NCBI GenBank assembly: GCA_963770995.1
Contig: CAVYRS010000005.1
Coordinates: forward strand, 1,116,001 to 1,180,000
DNA length: 64,000 nt
DNA from: CAVSWN01 sp963770995
GTDB lineage: Bacteria > Acidobacteriota > Vicinamibacteria > Vicinamibacterales > CAVVIG01
Direction: 5' to 3'
This document shows, piece after piece, positions 54,841-64,000 of the stretch (the first letter of the stretch is position 1; each line of letters begins with the position of its first letter). The position numbers and the translations under genes were made by a program. Under the pieces are notes generated by a model. It ran no database searches. It was not told where the DNA came from and saw only the letters and a list, made by a program, of their open reading frames with translations.

Positions 54841-54926
54841 AAGTCAGAACTACGAAGTCAGAAGTCAGAACATTTGGGAACCGCCCCGTCTGTCTTCTGA
54901 CTTCCGACTTTTGACTTTTGACTTTT
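54841..54926. repeat. inverted AAGTCAGA array before moxR
   Basis: Left arm 54841-54871 has AAGTCAGAAC and GAAGTCAGAAGTCAGAAC. Right arm 54891-54926 has TCTTCTGACTTCCGACTTTT then GACTTTTGACTTTTC. Each arm is a tandem of 7-9-mers and they pair with a ~19-base loop. It separates DUF4159 and moxR. Confidence 0.88.
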
Positions 54927-55717
54927 CAATGCGTCAGCGCGTAGATAATCTCGTTGATCGCCATGCGGTACGCCAGCGCCGTGTATTTGATGTAGCCGGG
55001 ATATTGCTCGGCGTTCGACCACTCCCAGCCGTCGCCCATGTCGGTATTCCAGTTGATGAACATCATCGGCCGGCCGTTGTCGTCGAGGATGGTGCGCAGG
55101 TGCGGCATGACGCCGCCCCGCTCCCACGTGCGGCCCTGGAGGAACGAGCCGAGGCCGGCGACCTGCGGATAGCCGTCGATCTTGTAGAACGCCTCGAACA
55201 CCGGATGGTCGCGGGGGATCTCGACGATCTCGCGATCGGGGAAGAGGCGCTTCATCTCGCGCGCGAACGCGTCCCATTCGTACGGACCGTGGAAGTCGTC
55301 CATCAAGGCGGTGCCGCCGCGGAGAAAGTATTCGCGGAGGAGCGGCAGCTCGCGGTCGGTCATGCGCATACTGCTGGGCTCGACGAAGTAGATCCACGGG
55401 TACTGGAAGAGCCGCGGATCGTCGAGTGTCAGCAGGATCGGGATCCTGGACCTCAATGGCCGTGACCGACTTGATCCGGCGCGACAGGTTCTGCTCGGCG
55501 GCCGGGGCGTCGATGCCCCACGGATCGCCGTAGAAGTCCTGCGGGATGCGAGTGCCCTCGGCGGGAAAGTGATACTTGATCCGCACGAACCGCCACTGCA
55601 GGCCCGCGTGGCGATCGTCGGGCGCGGTTCGGCAGCTGCGCGTCAAGGCCGGGCTGCAGCGCCGGCACCAGCGTGAACAGCCCGATCAGGATCCCTCCGA
55701 GCGAGGGTGCGTTTCAA
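54926..55717 (-). CDS. DUF4159 protein, frameshifted
   Basis: About 260 residues. After a leader-like segment (GLFTLVPALQPGLDAQL) come FVRIKYHFPAEGTRIPQDFY and PAAEQNLSRRIKSVTAIEV, in another frame LLTLDDPRLFQYPWIYFVEP, YFLRGGTALMDDFHGPYEWD and INWNTDMGDGWEWSNAEQYP. This is DUF4159, a glutamine-amidotransferase-like fold commonly upstream of moxR. Extra bases occur near 55450, 55635 and 55700. The TTG near 55717 is the best start I see, but it is uncertain. Confidence 0.8.
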
Positions 55718-58303
55718 TGCCGGCCCCCGTCCACGAGCTTGAGCAGCAGATTCCTGGGCCCGCTCGTACGTCGGGGCAATTTCCAGCGCCGCCAACGTCT
55801 GCTTCTTCGCATCGGCGCGCTTGCCGGCCTTGAAGTACGCCTCGGCAAGGTCGGTGTACGCGGCGGCGCGATCGACCGGCCCCAGCGCGATGACCGTTCG
55901 GAACTCGCGCGCGGCCGCGTCCGCCCGTTGCTGCAGCATCGCGAGCCGCCCCAGTGTCGCGTGCGCGTCGGCGTCGAATGGATCGATGGCGGCAATCCGT
56001 TCGTACACCGGCTTCAATCGATCCGCACCTGCCGGCGTTGACATGTTGACGTTGGTCTGCCGGAGGAGCGTTGCGAGCTGACGGGCCGCCTCGACGTTGT
56101 CGAAATCGTTGGCGACGATCGCCGTCAGTTCGGTGATCGCGCGCCCGGTGTCCTTCTTCTCCATCGCAATTGCGGCCATCTGGGCGTGCGGGCTGTCCGC
56201 GCCGCGCGCCGTCGGAATCAGCGCCGCGGCCTTCTCGAACGCCTGCATCGCTTCGTCGAGCTGACCAGCCTTCCGCAGCGCGAGACCGAGCGTGACCTGC
56301 ACCGGGTAGCTCCGCGGGTTGTCGTTGGCGTACGGTTTCAGCAGCTCGAGCGGCGCGCGAAGGATTTCGGCGTTCTGCGGCGGCGCAATCGCCTTGCGCA
56401 TGTCGCCGAACTGCTTCTCGATCATCTGGTCGAATCCCGACTGCAGATCGTCGAAGCTGGTGTTCAGCGCGGACTTGAGCGCGGCGTCCGAGTCGAGTCC
56501 CTGCCCGTACGCGCGCAGCAGCTTGCGAATGCCCGCGATGCCGTACACCTCTTGCAGATGCTCGACGAGCAGCCCGCCCTGGTAATAGGCGATCGAAATC
56601 AACTTCGGGTTCTGAAACGCCCCGTTGAGATCGCGCAGCTTGATGGCGCCGTCGCGATTGAGCATCGCAGCGAAGTCGGTGTCCATCTGACGGGCCCATT
56701 CGGGACGCGCCAGCTTCTCCTCGTAGGTGGACAACCCTTCCGACAGCCATCGCGGCAGCCGCTGATTCGACATCTGCAGCGTGATGACGTGCGCGAGCTC
56801 GTGCCAGAGCGTCGCCTCCCACTGGAATTCGCCGGGCGGCCGCGCGCGCGGCGAGTCCATGGTGACGACGCGGCCGAAACAGGCGCCGAGCGCGCCGATC
56901 ATCCCCGGGAGACCCAGGTTCCTGACCGCGAAGTCGTCGTGCTTCGGAAAGATCTCGATGAGGATCGGGCCTTTCGGCGTGAACTCATAGCGTCCCGCCA
57001 GCGTCGTCAACGCCTGCTTGGCGAGCGGCAGGGCGTATTCCTGCAACACCGCGGCTTCGTCCGCGTGCAGACGCATGACGATGTCGCCGTCGCGGACGGT
57101 GACGAACTTGTCCAGCGTGTCGAGCATCGCGAGGAGGTTGAACGTGACGACGTCGAAGGGATCGGCCTTGAACGAGGCGTCGAGCGCCGCGCGCGCGCCT
57201 GGTTCGTCGCCGGTGCGCAGCAGGTGGATGCCGAGATCCGCAAGCGTCCGCGGGTCCTCTCGATCGAGCGCGAGGGCGCGCCGCGTGAGTGCGACTGCTT
57301 CGTCGAATCGATAGTTGCGCGCCGCGAACTCGCCAGCCGTCCGGAACACGTCGCCGCGGTTGGGCGCGATCGCCAGCGTCCTGGCGACCTCGGCCTCGAA
57401 TTCCTGCTGGTTGTCCTCCACGTACGCGATGGCGGCGAGCATCGCGCGCGCGTCGAGGCTCGACGGATTCACGGCCAGCGCCTTGGCGAGCGCTTCGCGC
57501 GCTTCGTTCTTCCGCTCGGCGTCCATCGCCTGTTCGGCGATGAAGATCTGGGCGTCAACGGACGCTCGGCGTGATCTCGAGCGCGCGCTTCACCAGCGCG
57601 CTGGCCTGCGGCGGGTTCTCGTCGGCGAGCGTACGGGCGGCGCCGATGAGCGCCGGCGTCCAGCGCTGATCGATCTGCATCGCCATCTGAAACGACCGGA
57701 GCGCCTCGCGGACGTTGTGACTGTCGAGGAACAGTTCGCCCCACGCTGTTTGGACGGACGGATCGATCGACAGCCCGGCCGCCGCCTCGCGATACGCGGC
57801 GTTGGCTTCCTGGAGACGGCCGAGCGCGCGCAGCGCGCGCGCCCGCGCGTGCGAGCTCGAACGGATCGTCGCTCGTGTCGGCCATCGGGGCGATACGTTC
57901 GAGCATCGCCTTCGCCTCGGCGCGTCCGAGCATGTCGTACAGGAGGCCCAGTTCCAGCGCGGCTTCGCTGGTTGGTGCGCGCGTCGCGACCGGACGCAGC
58001 AGCGTTTTCCGCGTCGGCGTACTTGCCGCGCGCGATGCTCGCGCGCGCCTTGAGCGCCACGACGTTCGGGTCGCGCGCATCGAGCTTGTCGGTCAGCGCC
58101 TCGACTTCGTCGTACCGGCCCTCGATGAGGGCGCGCGTGGCGGCGGCCAGCGGTGTCGCAGGCACGATCCGGCGGGGCGCCTGGGCCGTGCCGAACGTTG
58201 GCAGAGCTAGTAGCGCGAGCGCGCCTATCAGGAGCGCAATCGACCCGCGGCGCGACCGTGGATGGTCCGAGCCGGCACGCGTCGTTCGATCCGGAGACGT
58301 CAT
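55714..58303 (-). CDS. TPR protein with gluzincin peptidase domain, frameshifted
   Basis: About 860 residues. A leader from ATG 58303 (SIALLIGALALLALPTFGTA QAP) is followed by TPR helices, then a zinc-peptidase domain with EATLWHELAHVITLQMSNQRLPRWLSEGLSTYEE (HELAH plus downstream Glu, the peptidase-MA pattern). More TPRs follow (ALRKAGQLDEAMQAFEKAAA; EAYFKAGKRADAKKQTLAAL), and the end LLKLVDGGRH is in another frame. Frame breaks lie near 57560, 57860, 57990 and 55750. It is first in the MoxR operon and coupled to DUF4159. Probably periplasmic or lipoprotein-like; substrate unknown. Confidence 0.82.
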
Positions 58304-58440
58304 CGCGGTTCGTATTATAGGCTGCAAGGCGGATGCCGAGCGGCTGAGAACGGGCAGCGAAATCGCGTACCCAGCCTGAGCTTAGACGCTCGGACCGACT
58401 CGGAAGCCGCCGTTAGACTCGCGCGCAAGACCGTGCTCGC

Positions 58441-58910
58441 TCACGGCAGGCCGGCAAGCGCGCGTTCCTCTACGGCGACGCGTTTGAGGATCAAGGCGCC
58501 AAACACAGCGGTCGCAATCGGGCGGACCGGAAGGCGCCCGTCAGGAGGCCGACACCTACCAACTCCCCAAGAACGCCGACGTAGTTCGGATGTGCGAGGA
58601 ACCGGTACGGTCCTCGTCGAACCAGCGGCGCGCCCGGCACGACGATGACTCGAAACGTCCAGAAGCGGCCGAGCGTCAGAATCGCCCACCACTTGAGGGC
58701 TTTTGCCAGCGTCGAAGACCACCGCGCCCTGCCGCCAACAGGACGGACGGCGGTCAGTCCCGCGAATGAAAGCCTTCGAGCGAACATCGCGGCAAACGAC
58801 GCCGGGTAGGCGATCTGCATCCAGCGGTAGACGTCGCCGGCCGGTTCGACGCCGCCGAGGGCGCGCTGCGCGCGCTCGTTACGCGCGGCGCGCAGCGCCT
58901 CGACCAACAT
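58441..58910 (-). CDS. isoprenylcysteine methyltransferase-like membrane enzyme, frameshifted
   Basis: About 165-175 residues. Helices are VVVFGFMLVEALRAARNERA and VYRWMQIAYPASFAAMF. The ICMT/PEMT signature is WTFRVIVVPGAPLVRRGPYR FLAHPNYVGVLGEL, with the SAM-binding His-Pro-x-Tyr and a downstream EER near 58465. Frame shift near 58530. It probably methylates a lipid or small hydrophobic product made by the adjoining ketosynthase/reductase. The start could be upstream, since hydrophobic codons continue to about 58943. Confidence 0.75.
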
Positions 58911-58939
58911 GAACCCGAACACGACGACGGCCGCCGCGA

Positions 58940-60275
58940 TCAGCGTGATACAACCGCCGTCCCCGGCCGAACCTCGTCCGGCGAACTCCGTCCCCGGCCG
59001 AACTCGCCCGGCGATCCGTCGGCGACCTCGCATGCGGTGCAGTCGCCGGCGCGGGTGACGATCCGCTCGAAGACGCGCGGGGCGAGCCGCGCGCCGACAG
59101 TAGCGGCGTCGATCGCGCGCGGCGACGCGACCAGCGCGCGCAGCGCCCGGTTGAAGCGCCACTTCCCCGCGAACTCGCGCCGGCGCGCGGCCGCATGACG
59201 CCGGTGGACGCCCGCCCATCCATGTTCGAGCGCGTCGCAGCGCCGCGGCCGCCGCCAGCTCGCCGCCGCGGACGGCGAAGCGGAGGCCGTCGCCGGTCAT
59301 CGGGTCGATGAACCCCGCGGCGTCGCCGGCGAGGAGCAGGCCGTCGAGCGACGGCGCGGTCCACGTCGACGGCGAGCGGACCGAGGACGACAGGCGGTCC
59401 GGCGAGACGCGCGTCCGCCGCGCGGTCGCGCAGCAGCGGATCGCGCGGCGAGCGACGCGGGTCAGGAGCGCGGCCGGGTCGCGGAGGTCGGCGTCGCCGG
59501 GCCGCGACGGTCTGACGAGGCAGACGTTGGTCAGCCCGCCCGGCACCGGCGCGACGCCGATGTAGCGTTTCCGCGCACGCGACGTGCATCTCGCCCCATC
59601 ACCCAGATGTTGGGTCCGGGGTCTGACCCGATCCTCACCAGATGTTGGGGTTGGGGTCGACCCCATCGTCCCAGATGTCGGGTCGGGGTCTGACCCCGAT
59701 CGGCAGAAGTTTTCGAAGTAGGCGCCGACCGCCCACCGCCGCGGACGCGCCGGATGCCGCGCCAGACCGAGACCGAACGCGATCGTCGACCGCCGACCGT
59801 CCGCCGCGATCGACCACGCGCGCGGCGAGCGTCCGCGCCTGGCCACTGACGCCGACCTCGACGCCCGTCACCGCGCGCCGGCCGTGACGCTCTTCGACCA
59901 CGACCCGCGCACGGCGACGCCAGGCTCGAACTGACACGCCGCCGCCACCGCCTCCTGCAGCAGCAGCCAGTCGAGATCGCGCCGCAGGATCGCGCGGCCG
60001 TCGACCCGTCGGGATACCGCCCCTCGATCACCGACGCCGCGTTCGCCGGTGACGCACCATCCCGTCGATCGCGCAGCCCGACGCGCTCGATCTCGGCGCC
60101 GACGCCGAGCCGTCGCAGCACGCGCCAGCGTCCCGGGATTGATCGTGTCGCCGCACAGCTTGTCGCGCGGAAACGTCGACCGATCGATCAGGCGCACGCG
60201 CGCGCCGGCGCGCGCCAGCACGATGCCGGCGATCGCGCCGGCCGGGCCCGCGCCGACGATAAGGAGATCAAGCAT
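58940..60275 (-). CDS. FAD-dependent geranylgeranyl-reductase-like enzyme, frameshifted
   Basis: About 400 residues. MLDLLIVGAGPAGAIAGIVL is the Rossmann GxGxxG FAD site. RVRLIDRSTFPRDKLCGDTINPG is typical of the reductase family. RYIGVAPVPGGLTNVCLV and LDGLLLAGDAAGFIDPMTGDGLRFAVRGGE (the GD motif) follow. Many small insertions occur. Inside it, 59601-59702 holds three units of a GGGGTCAGACCCC repeat, and the last 25 codons (58955-59014) overlap another repeat family. It adjoins ketosynthase and methyltransferase genes, suggesting reduction or hydroxylation of a polyketide or isoprenoid. Confidence 0.78.
58955..59014. repeat. CCGTCCCCGGCCGAAC repeat, two copies
   Basis: CCGTCCCCGGCCGAACCTCG and CCGTCCCCGGCCGAACTCG are tandem. 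They are of the same family as the array at 24986-25100 (CCGTCCCC...CCGAACCT), and are read through as the C-terminus of the reductase. Confidence 0.6.
59601..59702. repeat. three ~33-bp GGGGTC(A)GACCCC units inside gene
   Basis: Units at about 59601-59633, 59637-59668 and 59670-59702 share CCAGATGT-TGGG-T...GGGGTC(T)GACCCC. They lie within the reductase, between the YFEN and RYIGVAP segments. A related palindrome core (GGTCTGACC) occurs at 35415-35439. Confidence 0.8.
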
Positions 60276-60279
60276 CGCA

Positions 60280-60389
60280 TAATCGGGTAATTGGGTAATC
60301 GGGTAATCGGGTACATTGAATTGAGTAATTGACGGAATCACATAGAGCAATGCAATTACCCGATTATCCAATTACCCGATTACCCGATT
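60280..60389. repeat. inverted GGGTAATC array between two genes
   Basis: Left arm 60280-60313 repeats AATCGGGTAATTGGGT. Right arm 60353-60389 repeats ATTACCCGATTATCCA in reverse. Each arm has four 8-9-mers. The AT-rich block differs sharply from the surroundings and fills the gap between the ketosynthase stop and the reductase start. Confidence 0.9.
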
Positions 60390-61661
60390 CACCGTACGGC
60401 TCCAATGACGAGCGCGCTGTTCTTGGATCCGAACCCGAGGCAGTTGCACAGCGCCGCCTCGACCTCGGCGGCGCGGCCCGCGTTCGGCGATGACATCGAG
60501 ATCGCACGCCGGATCCGGATCGCGCTGGTTGATCGTCGGCGGCAGGAACTCGCGCGACAGCGCGAGCGCGGCGGTGACGACCCCGGCGGCGCCGCTCGCG
60601 CCCTGCGGGTGGCCGATCATCGACTTCACCGACGATCCCGGCGAGCGCGATCGGCATGAGCGCCAAACACCTGCCGCACGCAGCGCGACTCCACCGCGTC
60701 GTTCAGCACCGTCGACGTGCCGTGATAGTTGACGTAGCCGATCTCGTCGACGGCGCGCCCCGAGCGCTCGATCGCCAGCGTCATCGCGCGCACGATCTCT
60801 TCGCCGTCCGGCGCCATCTGCACGCGGTGATACGCATCGCACGTCGAGCCGTAGCCGTCGATCGACGCGTAGATCTGTCGCGCCGCGCGCCCGCGCGCGA
60901 TCCTCGCGCTCGAGCACGAGCATCCACGCGCCCTCGCCGAGCACGAATCCGTCGCGCCCTTTGTCGAACGGCCGCGACGCTTCGGCCGGACGCTCGTTGT
61001 AGGCCATCGAGACGGCGTCGCATGCGCGAGAAGCCGAAGATCATCCCCGGCGTGACGCACGCGTCGGTGCCGCCGGACAAGACGACGTCGACCTCGCCCG
61101 ACGCGCAGCAGCGCCGCCGCGTAGCCGATCGCGTCGGTCGAGCTCGTGCAACCGCAGGACAGCACGTGGCTGATCGCCGCGCAGCCGGAGCGAGATCGAG
61201 ATCTCGCTCGACACCATGCCGACGATCGACACGGGAATCGCGTACGGCGTGACCTTCTTGCCGCGCTCGACGAAGAAGTCGTAGTACTGCCGCTCGCCGA
61301 CGTCGATGCCGCCGCCGCCGCTGCCGATGACGACGCCGGCGTTGGGTTCGGCGATGCGCAGTCCTGCGTCGGCCCACGCTTCGCGCGCGGCGATGACGCC
61401 GATGAGCGCGGCGCGCGAGTAGCGCTTCGGATCCGCGCGGTAGTCCGGATCCCAGATGTCGTCGCCCTCGAGCGCCGGCATGTCGTCGATCGACACGCTC
61501 GGCACGGGCGCCGCGACGCGGCACGCGAACTCCGACGCATCGAAATCCGTGATCGCGCGCGTGCCGCTGCAGCCGCGGCTGACGTGCTCCCAGAAGCGCT
61601 CGCGTCCGACACCGAACGGCGACACGACGCCGATGCCGCTGATCACGATGCGCGGAGTCAT
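60389..61661 (-). CDS. β-ketoacyl-ACP synthase (FabF-like), frameshifted
   Basis: About 415 residues. PRIVISGIGVVSPFGVGRERFW opens the thiolase fold. The catalytic Cys lies in SHVLSCGCTSSTDAIGYA, the first His in GYVNYHGTSTVLNDA, and the second His in VKSMIGHPQGASGAAGV. FVLGEGAWMLVLE and the closing GFGSKNSALVIGAV fit KAS II or modular ketosynthases. At least six frame changes occur. It sits with a reductase and a methyltransferase rather than with fab genes, so a specialised lipid or polyketide is likely. Confidence 0.85.
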
Positions 61662-61685
61662 GGTGCGCTTATCATATTTGACGCT

Positions 61686-62401
61686 ATGACCCGGTTCGAG
61701 CGCGCGTTTGTCTGGGTTGGCGGCGCGCTGTTCGTCGGGTCGCTCGCGCTGTGGGTCTGGTGGTACGCGTTCTGGCTGTCGGCGTCCCGCACCGTGGGCC
61801 GGCTGGCGGCCCGCTCGCGTTCGACTGCCGCCCTGTTCACACTCTTCGCAAGCGCACCACAGCCTGTTCGCGCGCGAAGGCGTCAAGCGGCGCATGTCGG
61901 CGATTCCGCGCCGTCTGCTGCGATCCGTGTACGTCTGGATTGCAAGCCTGCTCCTGATCGCCGTGTGCCTGCTCTGGCAACCCGTCGGCGGCGAGGTGTA
62001 TCGAACCGAAGGCGCCGGGGCTGTCGTGCTGGCCCTCGCCCAACTCGCGGGCGTCTGGGTCATCGCAGCGGGCCGTCAGATTGATCGATCCGCTCGAGCT
62101 GGCAGGCATTCGCACGCCGGACGAAGATGCCGGCGCCGGCACGACGCCGGCTCGGCCGAGCGCGCTGCAAATCGCAGGCCCGTACCGGTTGGTGCGCCAT
62201 CCACTCTATCTCGGGTGGATCCTCGTCGTCTTCGGCGCTGCGCACATGACCGGCGATCGCCTCGCGTTTGCGGTTATCAGCTCCTTCTATCTGCTGGTCG
62301 CCGTACCGTGGGAGGAGCGATCGCTCAGGCAGAGCTTTGGTGAGGACTACGACCGCTACAAGCGCCTGGTGCGATGGCGGGTCGTGCCTTACTTGTATTG
62401 A
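61686..62401 (+). CDS. NnrU/MddA-like membrane methyltransferase, frameshifted
   Basis: About 237 residues, five or six helices. FASHHSLFAREGVKRRMSAIPRRLLRSVYV and WQPVGGEVYRTEG match the MddA/NnrU-like group. The C-terminal IAGPYRLVRHPLYLGWILVVFGAA and EERSLRQSFGEDYDRYKRLV are the SAM-binding part shared with ICMT. MddA enzymes methylate methanethiol to dimethyl sulfide; other members methylate lipids. Frame breaks lie near 61815 and 62075. It is divergent from the ketosynthase gene with 24 bp between starts. Confidence 0.75.
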
Positions 62402-62433
62402 ATTGGCTTACGCATTCAGTCGACTGGCTGCGT

Positions 62434-62781
62434 TCACCGATTGAACCGCGAGTCGTCGTCGCCGCCTTGAGGCGCGGCGCTGGCGGCGCCGGCCGCATCG
62501 CCGCCCTTCTGCAGGAACACCATCGAGTGCTGCGACGGGATGTCGAACTTCTTGCCGCACGTCTTGCACGTCACCGAGTCGTCCACGCGGATCATGTAGT
62601 CGCGCAGCTTGTCGTAGAGCGCCCGGTCGCGGGCATCGGCTCCGGGCGGGATTCGGTCCTTGCGGGTCCGGACGACCCAGCGCATCTGATACTCGTTCAC
62701 GCGCTTGCACCGCGGGCACGGCAGCTTGTCGTTCCGCGTTTCGTTCCGGCTGTTGAAGAAATCCCGTTCGTCGAGCGCCAT
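62434..62781 (-). CDS. zinc-ribbon hypothetical protein
   Basis: 115 residues. Two CxxC pairs lie in KLPCPRCKRVNEYQMRWVVR and DDSVTCKTCGKKFDIPSQHS, far enough apart to form one ribbon around a helical insert (DARDRALYDKLRDYMIRV). The Gly/Ala/Asp-rich tail is probably disordered. No family name. Intact, cytoplasmic. It stands between a methyltransferase and the repeat spacer before lon. Confidence 0.7.
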   Translation of the reverse strand: MALDERDFFNSRNETRNDKLPCPRCKRVNEYQMRWVVRTRKDRIPPGADARDRALYDKLRDYMIRVDDSVTCKTCGKKFDIPSQHSMVFLQKGGDAAGAASAAPQGGDDDSRFNR

Positions 62782-62793
62782 TCGAAGATCATA

Positions 62794-62893
62794 GCAGGCA
62801 GGATAGGCAGGAGGGGCAGGATACGCTGGATGGTCTTCCAGTCCCGCCTTTCCGGCCCCGTCCCGCCCTTCCAGCCCGTCCTGCCTTTCCCGC
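62794..62893. repeat. inverted GGCAGGA array before lon
   Basis: Left arm GCAGGCAGGATAGGCAGGAG then GGGCAGGAT (62794-62821). Right side has CCCGCCTTTCCGGCC, CCCGCCCTTCCAGCC and CGTCCTGCCTTTCC (62840-62893). The arms are degenerate but complementary, in the divergent gap between the zinc-ribbon gene and lon. Confidence 0.7.
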
Positions 62894-62927
62894 CGCTCAC
62901 GATTCGTGCGATGCTGAGCACTCTCGA

Positions 62928-64000
62928 ATGGCCACCGAACTCGCTCGCAACCACACCAACGATTACTCGGCCCCGGTGCCGGGATTACCGGTCCTTGCCC
63001 TGCGGCAGAACGTCGTGTTTCCGCTGACGGTCCAGCCGCTCGCGATCAATCGCCTCGTGTCCGTCGAGTCGGTGAATCGCGCGCTCACCGGTGATCGACT
63101 GCTCTTCCTGACGCTGCAAACCAACGACAAGGACGAGCCGGACCCCGCCGATCTGCGCACGATCGGCACCATCGGCGCCATCCGCCAGATGGCCAAGGCG
63201 TCGAGCGGCGGCATCCACATCGTCGTCGAGGGGCTGACGCGCGCGAAGGCCGACCTCGTCGCCAAATCCGGGACGGCGCTGCAGGCGAAGGTTGCGCCGC
63301 TGCCAGATGAAATCGCCGGCTCAATCGAGGTCGACGCCCATCTGCGGCGCCTCCAGGAACTGATGGACCGGGCGCTGACGGTGTCGAGCGGCCTGTCGCA
63401 GGAACTGCGCGGCGTGATGACCGGCATGGATCCGCTGCGGGCGGCCTACATGCTGGCAAGCCTGCTCGACCTGAAGGCCGACGAGAAGCAGCAGATCCTC
63501 GAGCTCAACGAGCTGACGGCGAAGCTGCACGCGGTGTCCACGGCGCTGAGCCGCGAGATCGAGCTGCTCGAGATGAAGAGCAAGATCGAGTCTGCGGCCC
63601 ACCACGAGATGAGCGCCGCGCAGCGCGAGTACTTCCTGCGCCAGCAGCTGAAGGCCATCCAGGAGGAGCTGGGCGAGGGCGACAAGATCGAGATCCGGGA
63701 TCTACGGGCGCGCCTGAGCGCGGCGCAACTGCCCGAGCCGGTGTCCGTGGTCGCCTCGCGCGAGATCGACCGACTCGATCGCATGAAGCCCGCGTCGCCC
63801 GAGTATCAGATGGTCCGCACCTACTTCGATTGGGTCCTCGATATCCCATGGACGACGACGACCGAGGACCGGCTCGACCCGGTCGTCGCGCGGCAGGTGC
63901 TCGATCACGACCATTACGATCTCGAGAAGGTCAAGGAACGGATCGTCGAGTACCTGGCCGTTCAGCGGCTGAAGGCACGTCACAGCGCCACGGCGCGAAT
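62928..64000 (+). CDS. lon: ATP-dependent protease Lon, N-terminal part
   Basis: 357 codons are visible before the right edge. The LON substrate-binding domain begins VPGLPVLALRQNVVFPLTVQ, with IGTIGAIRQMAKASSGGIHIVVEGLTRA. The long helical region ELTAKLHAVSTALSREIELL and AQREYFLRQQLKAIQEELGE is highly characteristic, then SPEYQMVRTYFDWVLDIPWT and LEKVKERIVEYLAVQRL lead toward the AAA+ domain. The ATP-binding and Ser/Lys protease parts lie outside the window. The ATG at 62928-62930 gives MATELARNHTNDYSAPV. Confidence 0.95.
   Translation, partial: MATELARNHTNDYSAPVPGLPVLALRQNVVFPLTVQPLAINRLVSVESVNRALTGDRLLFLTLQTNDKDEPDPADLRTIGTIGAIRQMAKASSGGIHIVVEGLTRAKADLVAKSGTALQAKVAPLPDEIAGSIEVDAHLRRLQELMDRALTVSSGLSQELRGVMTGMDPLRAAYMLASLLDLKADEKQQILELNELTAKLHAVSTALSREIELLEMKSKIESAAHHEMSAAQREYFLRQQLKAIQEELGEGDKIEIRDLRARLSAAQLPEPVSVVASREIDRLDRMKPASPEYQMVRTYFDWVLDIPWTTTTEDRLDPVVARQVLDHDHYDLEKVKERIVEYLAVQRLKARHSATAR

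Overview
The window is GC-rich, densely coded chromosomal DNA. The gene families fit a Gram-negative soil-type Acidobacteriota, most likely class Vicinamibacteria: an ADOP-type MacB/FtsX permease, a DUF6526 protein, a DUF5996 protein, ECF sigma/anti-sigma followed by HEAT-repeat and DUF4097 proteins, a MoxR/DUF58/BatA/DUF4175 operon, outer-membrane porins, and many small palindromic spacer repeats. The taxonomic call is inference. No rRNA, tRNA or CRISPR array was recognised.

Layout. 1-4.8 kb: 5' end of a PAS-GGDEF gene, an SRPBCC protein, a frameshifted ADOP permease and a small exported protein. 4.9-7.4 kb: an IS91-like element with an HUH transposase, a tyrosine recombinase and inverted ends. 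7.5-10 kb: an M14 carboxypeptidase and DUF5996. 10-21.3 kb: a phosphate/polyphosphate region. It holds an OprO/P-like porin, pstS, pstC and pstA (no pstB), PhoP-box-like sites, a PhoB/OmpR-type response regulator, DUF6526, SixA, CHAD, Ppx/GppA-HD and two tandem thymidylate-kinase-like proteins, the second with a Walker-A Lys-to-Arg change. 21.6-31.5 kb: citrate synthase, an M28 peptidase, two divergent ECF sigma genes (one lacking region 4), anti-sigma, two HEAT-repeat proteins, a DUF4097 protein and a DRE-TIM acyltransferase. 31.5-36.4 kb: a zinc-type ABC uptake locus (znuB, znuA, porin; no znuC) and small membrane proteins. 36.4-43.8 kb: an S8 protease, leuC-leuD, a LysR regulator, leuA, a rhomboid protease and a vapBC pair. 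43.8-58.3 kb: a large leftward MoxR-type operon. Upstream to downstream it runs TPR/zinc-peptidase, DUF4159, MoxR, DUF58, BatA-like, DUF4175, vWA and a caspase-like protein. 58.4-62.8 kb: membrane methyltransferase, FAD reductase, ketosynthase, a second membrane methyltransferase and a zinc-ribbon protein. The 5' part of lon runs off the right end.

Two things stand out beyond the gene list. First, short repeats are everywhere. They fill operon spacers as inverted arrays of 7-10-mers and also sit inside genes: a 43-copy heptamer array and a REP palindrome both lie in secretory leader regions, and other repeats lie inside a reductase, a vWA protein and the DUF4175 protein. Second, single-base frameshifts cluster in patches (about 15.3-20.3, 33.4-43.0 and 57.5-61.9 kb). 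Nearly all that I repaired by hand are +1 insertions, often creating a CG next to GA. This looks like a sequencing or assembly artefact, so the broken housekeeping genes there are annotated as genes, not as true pseudogenes.
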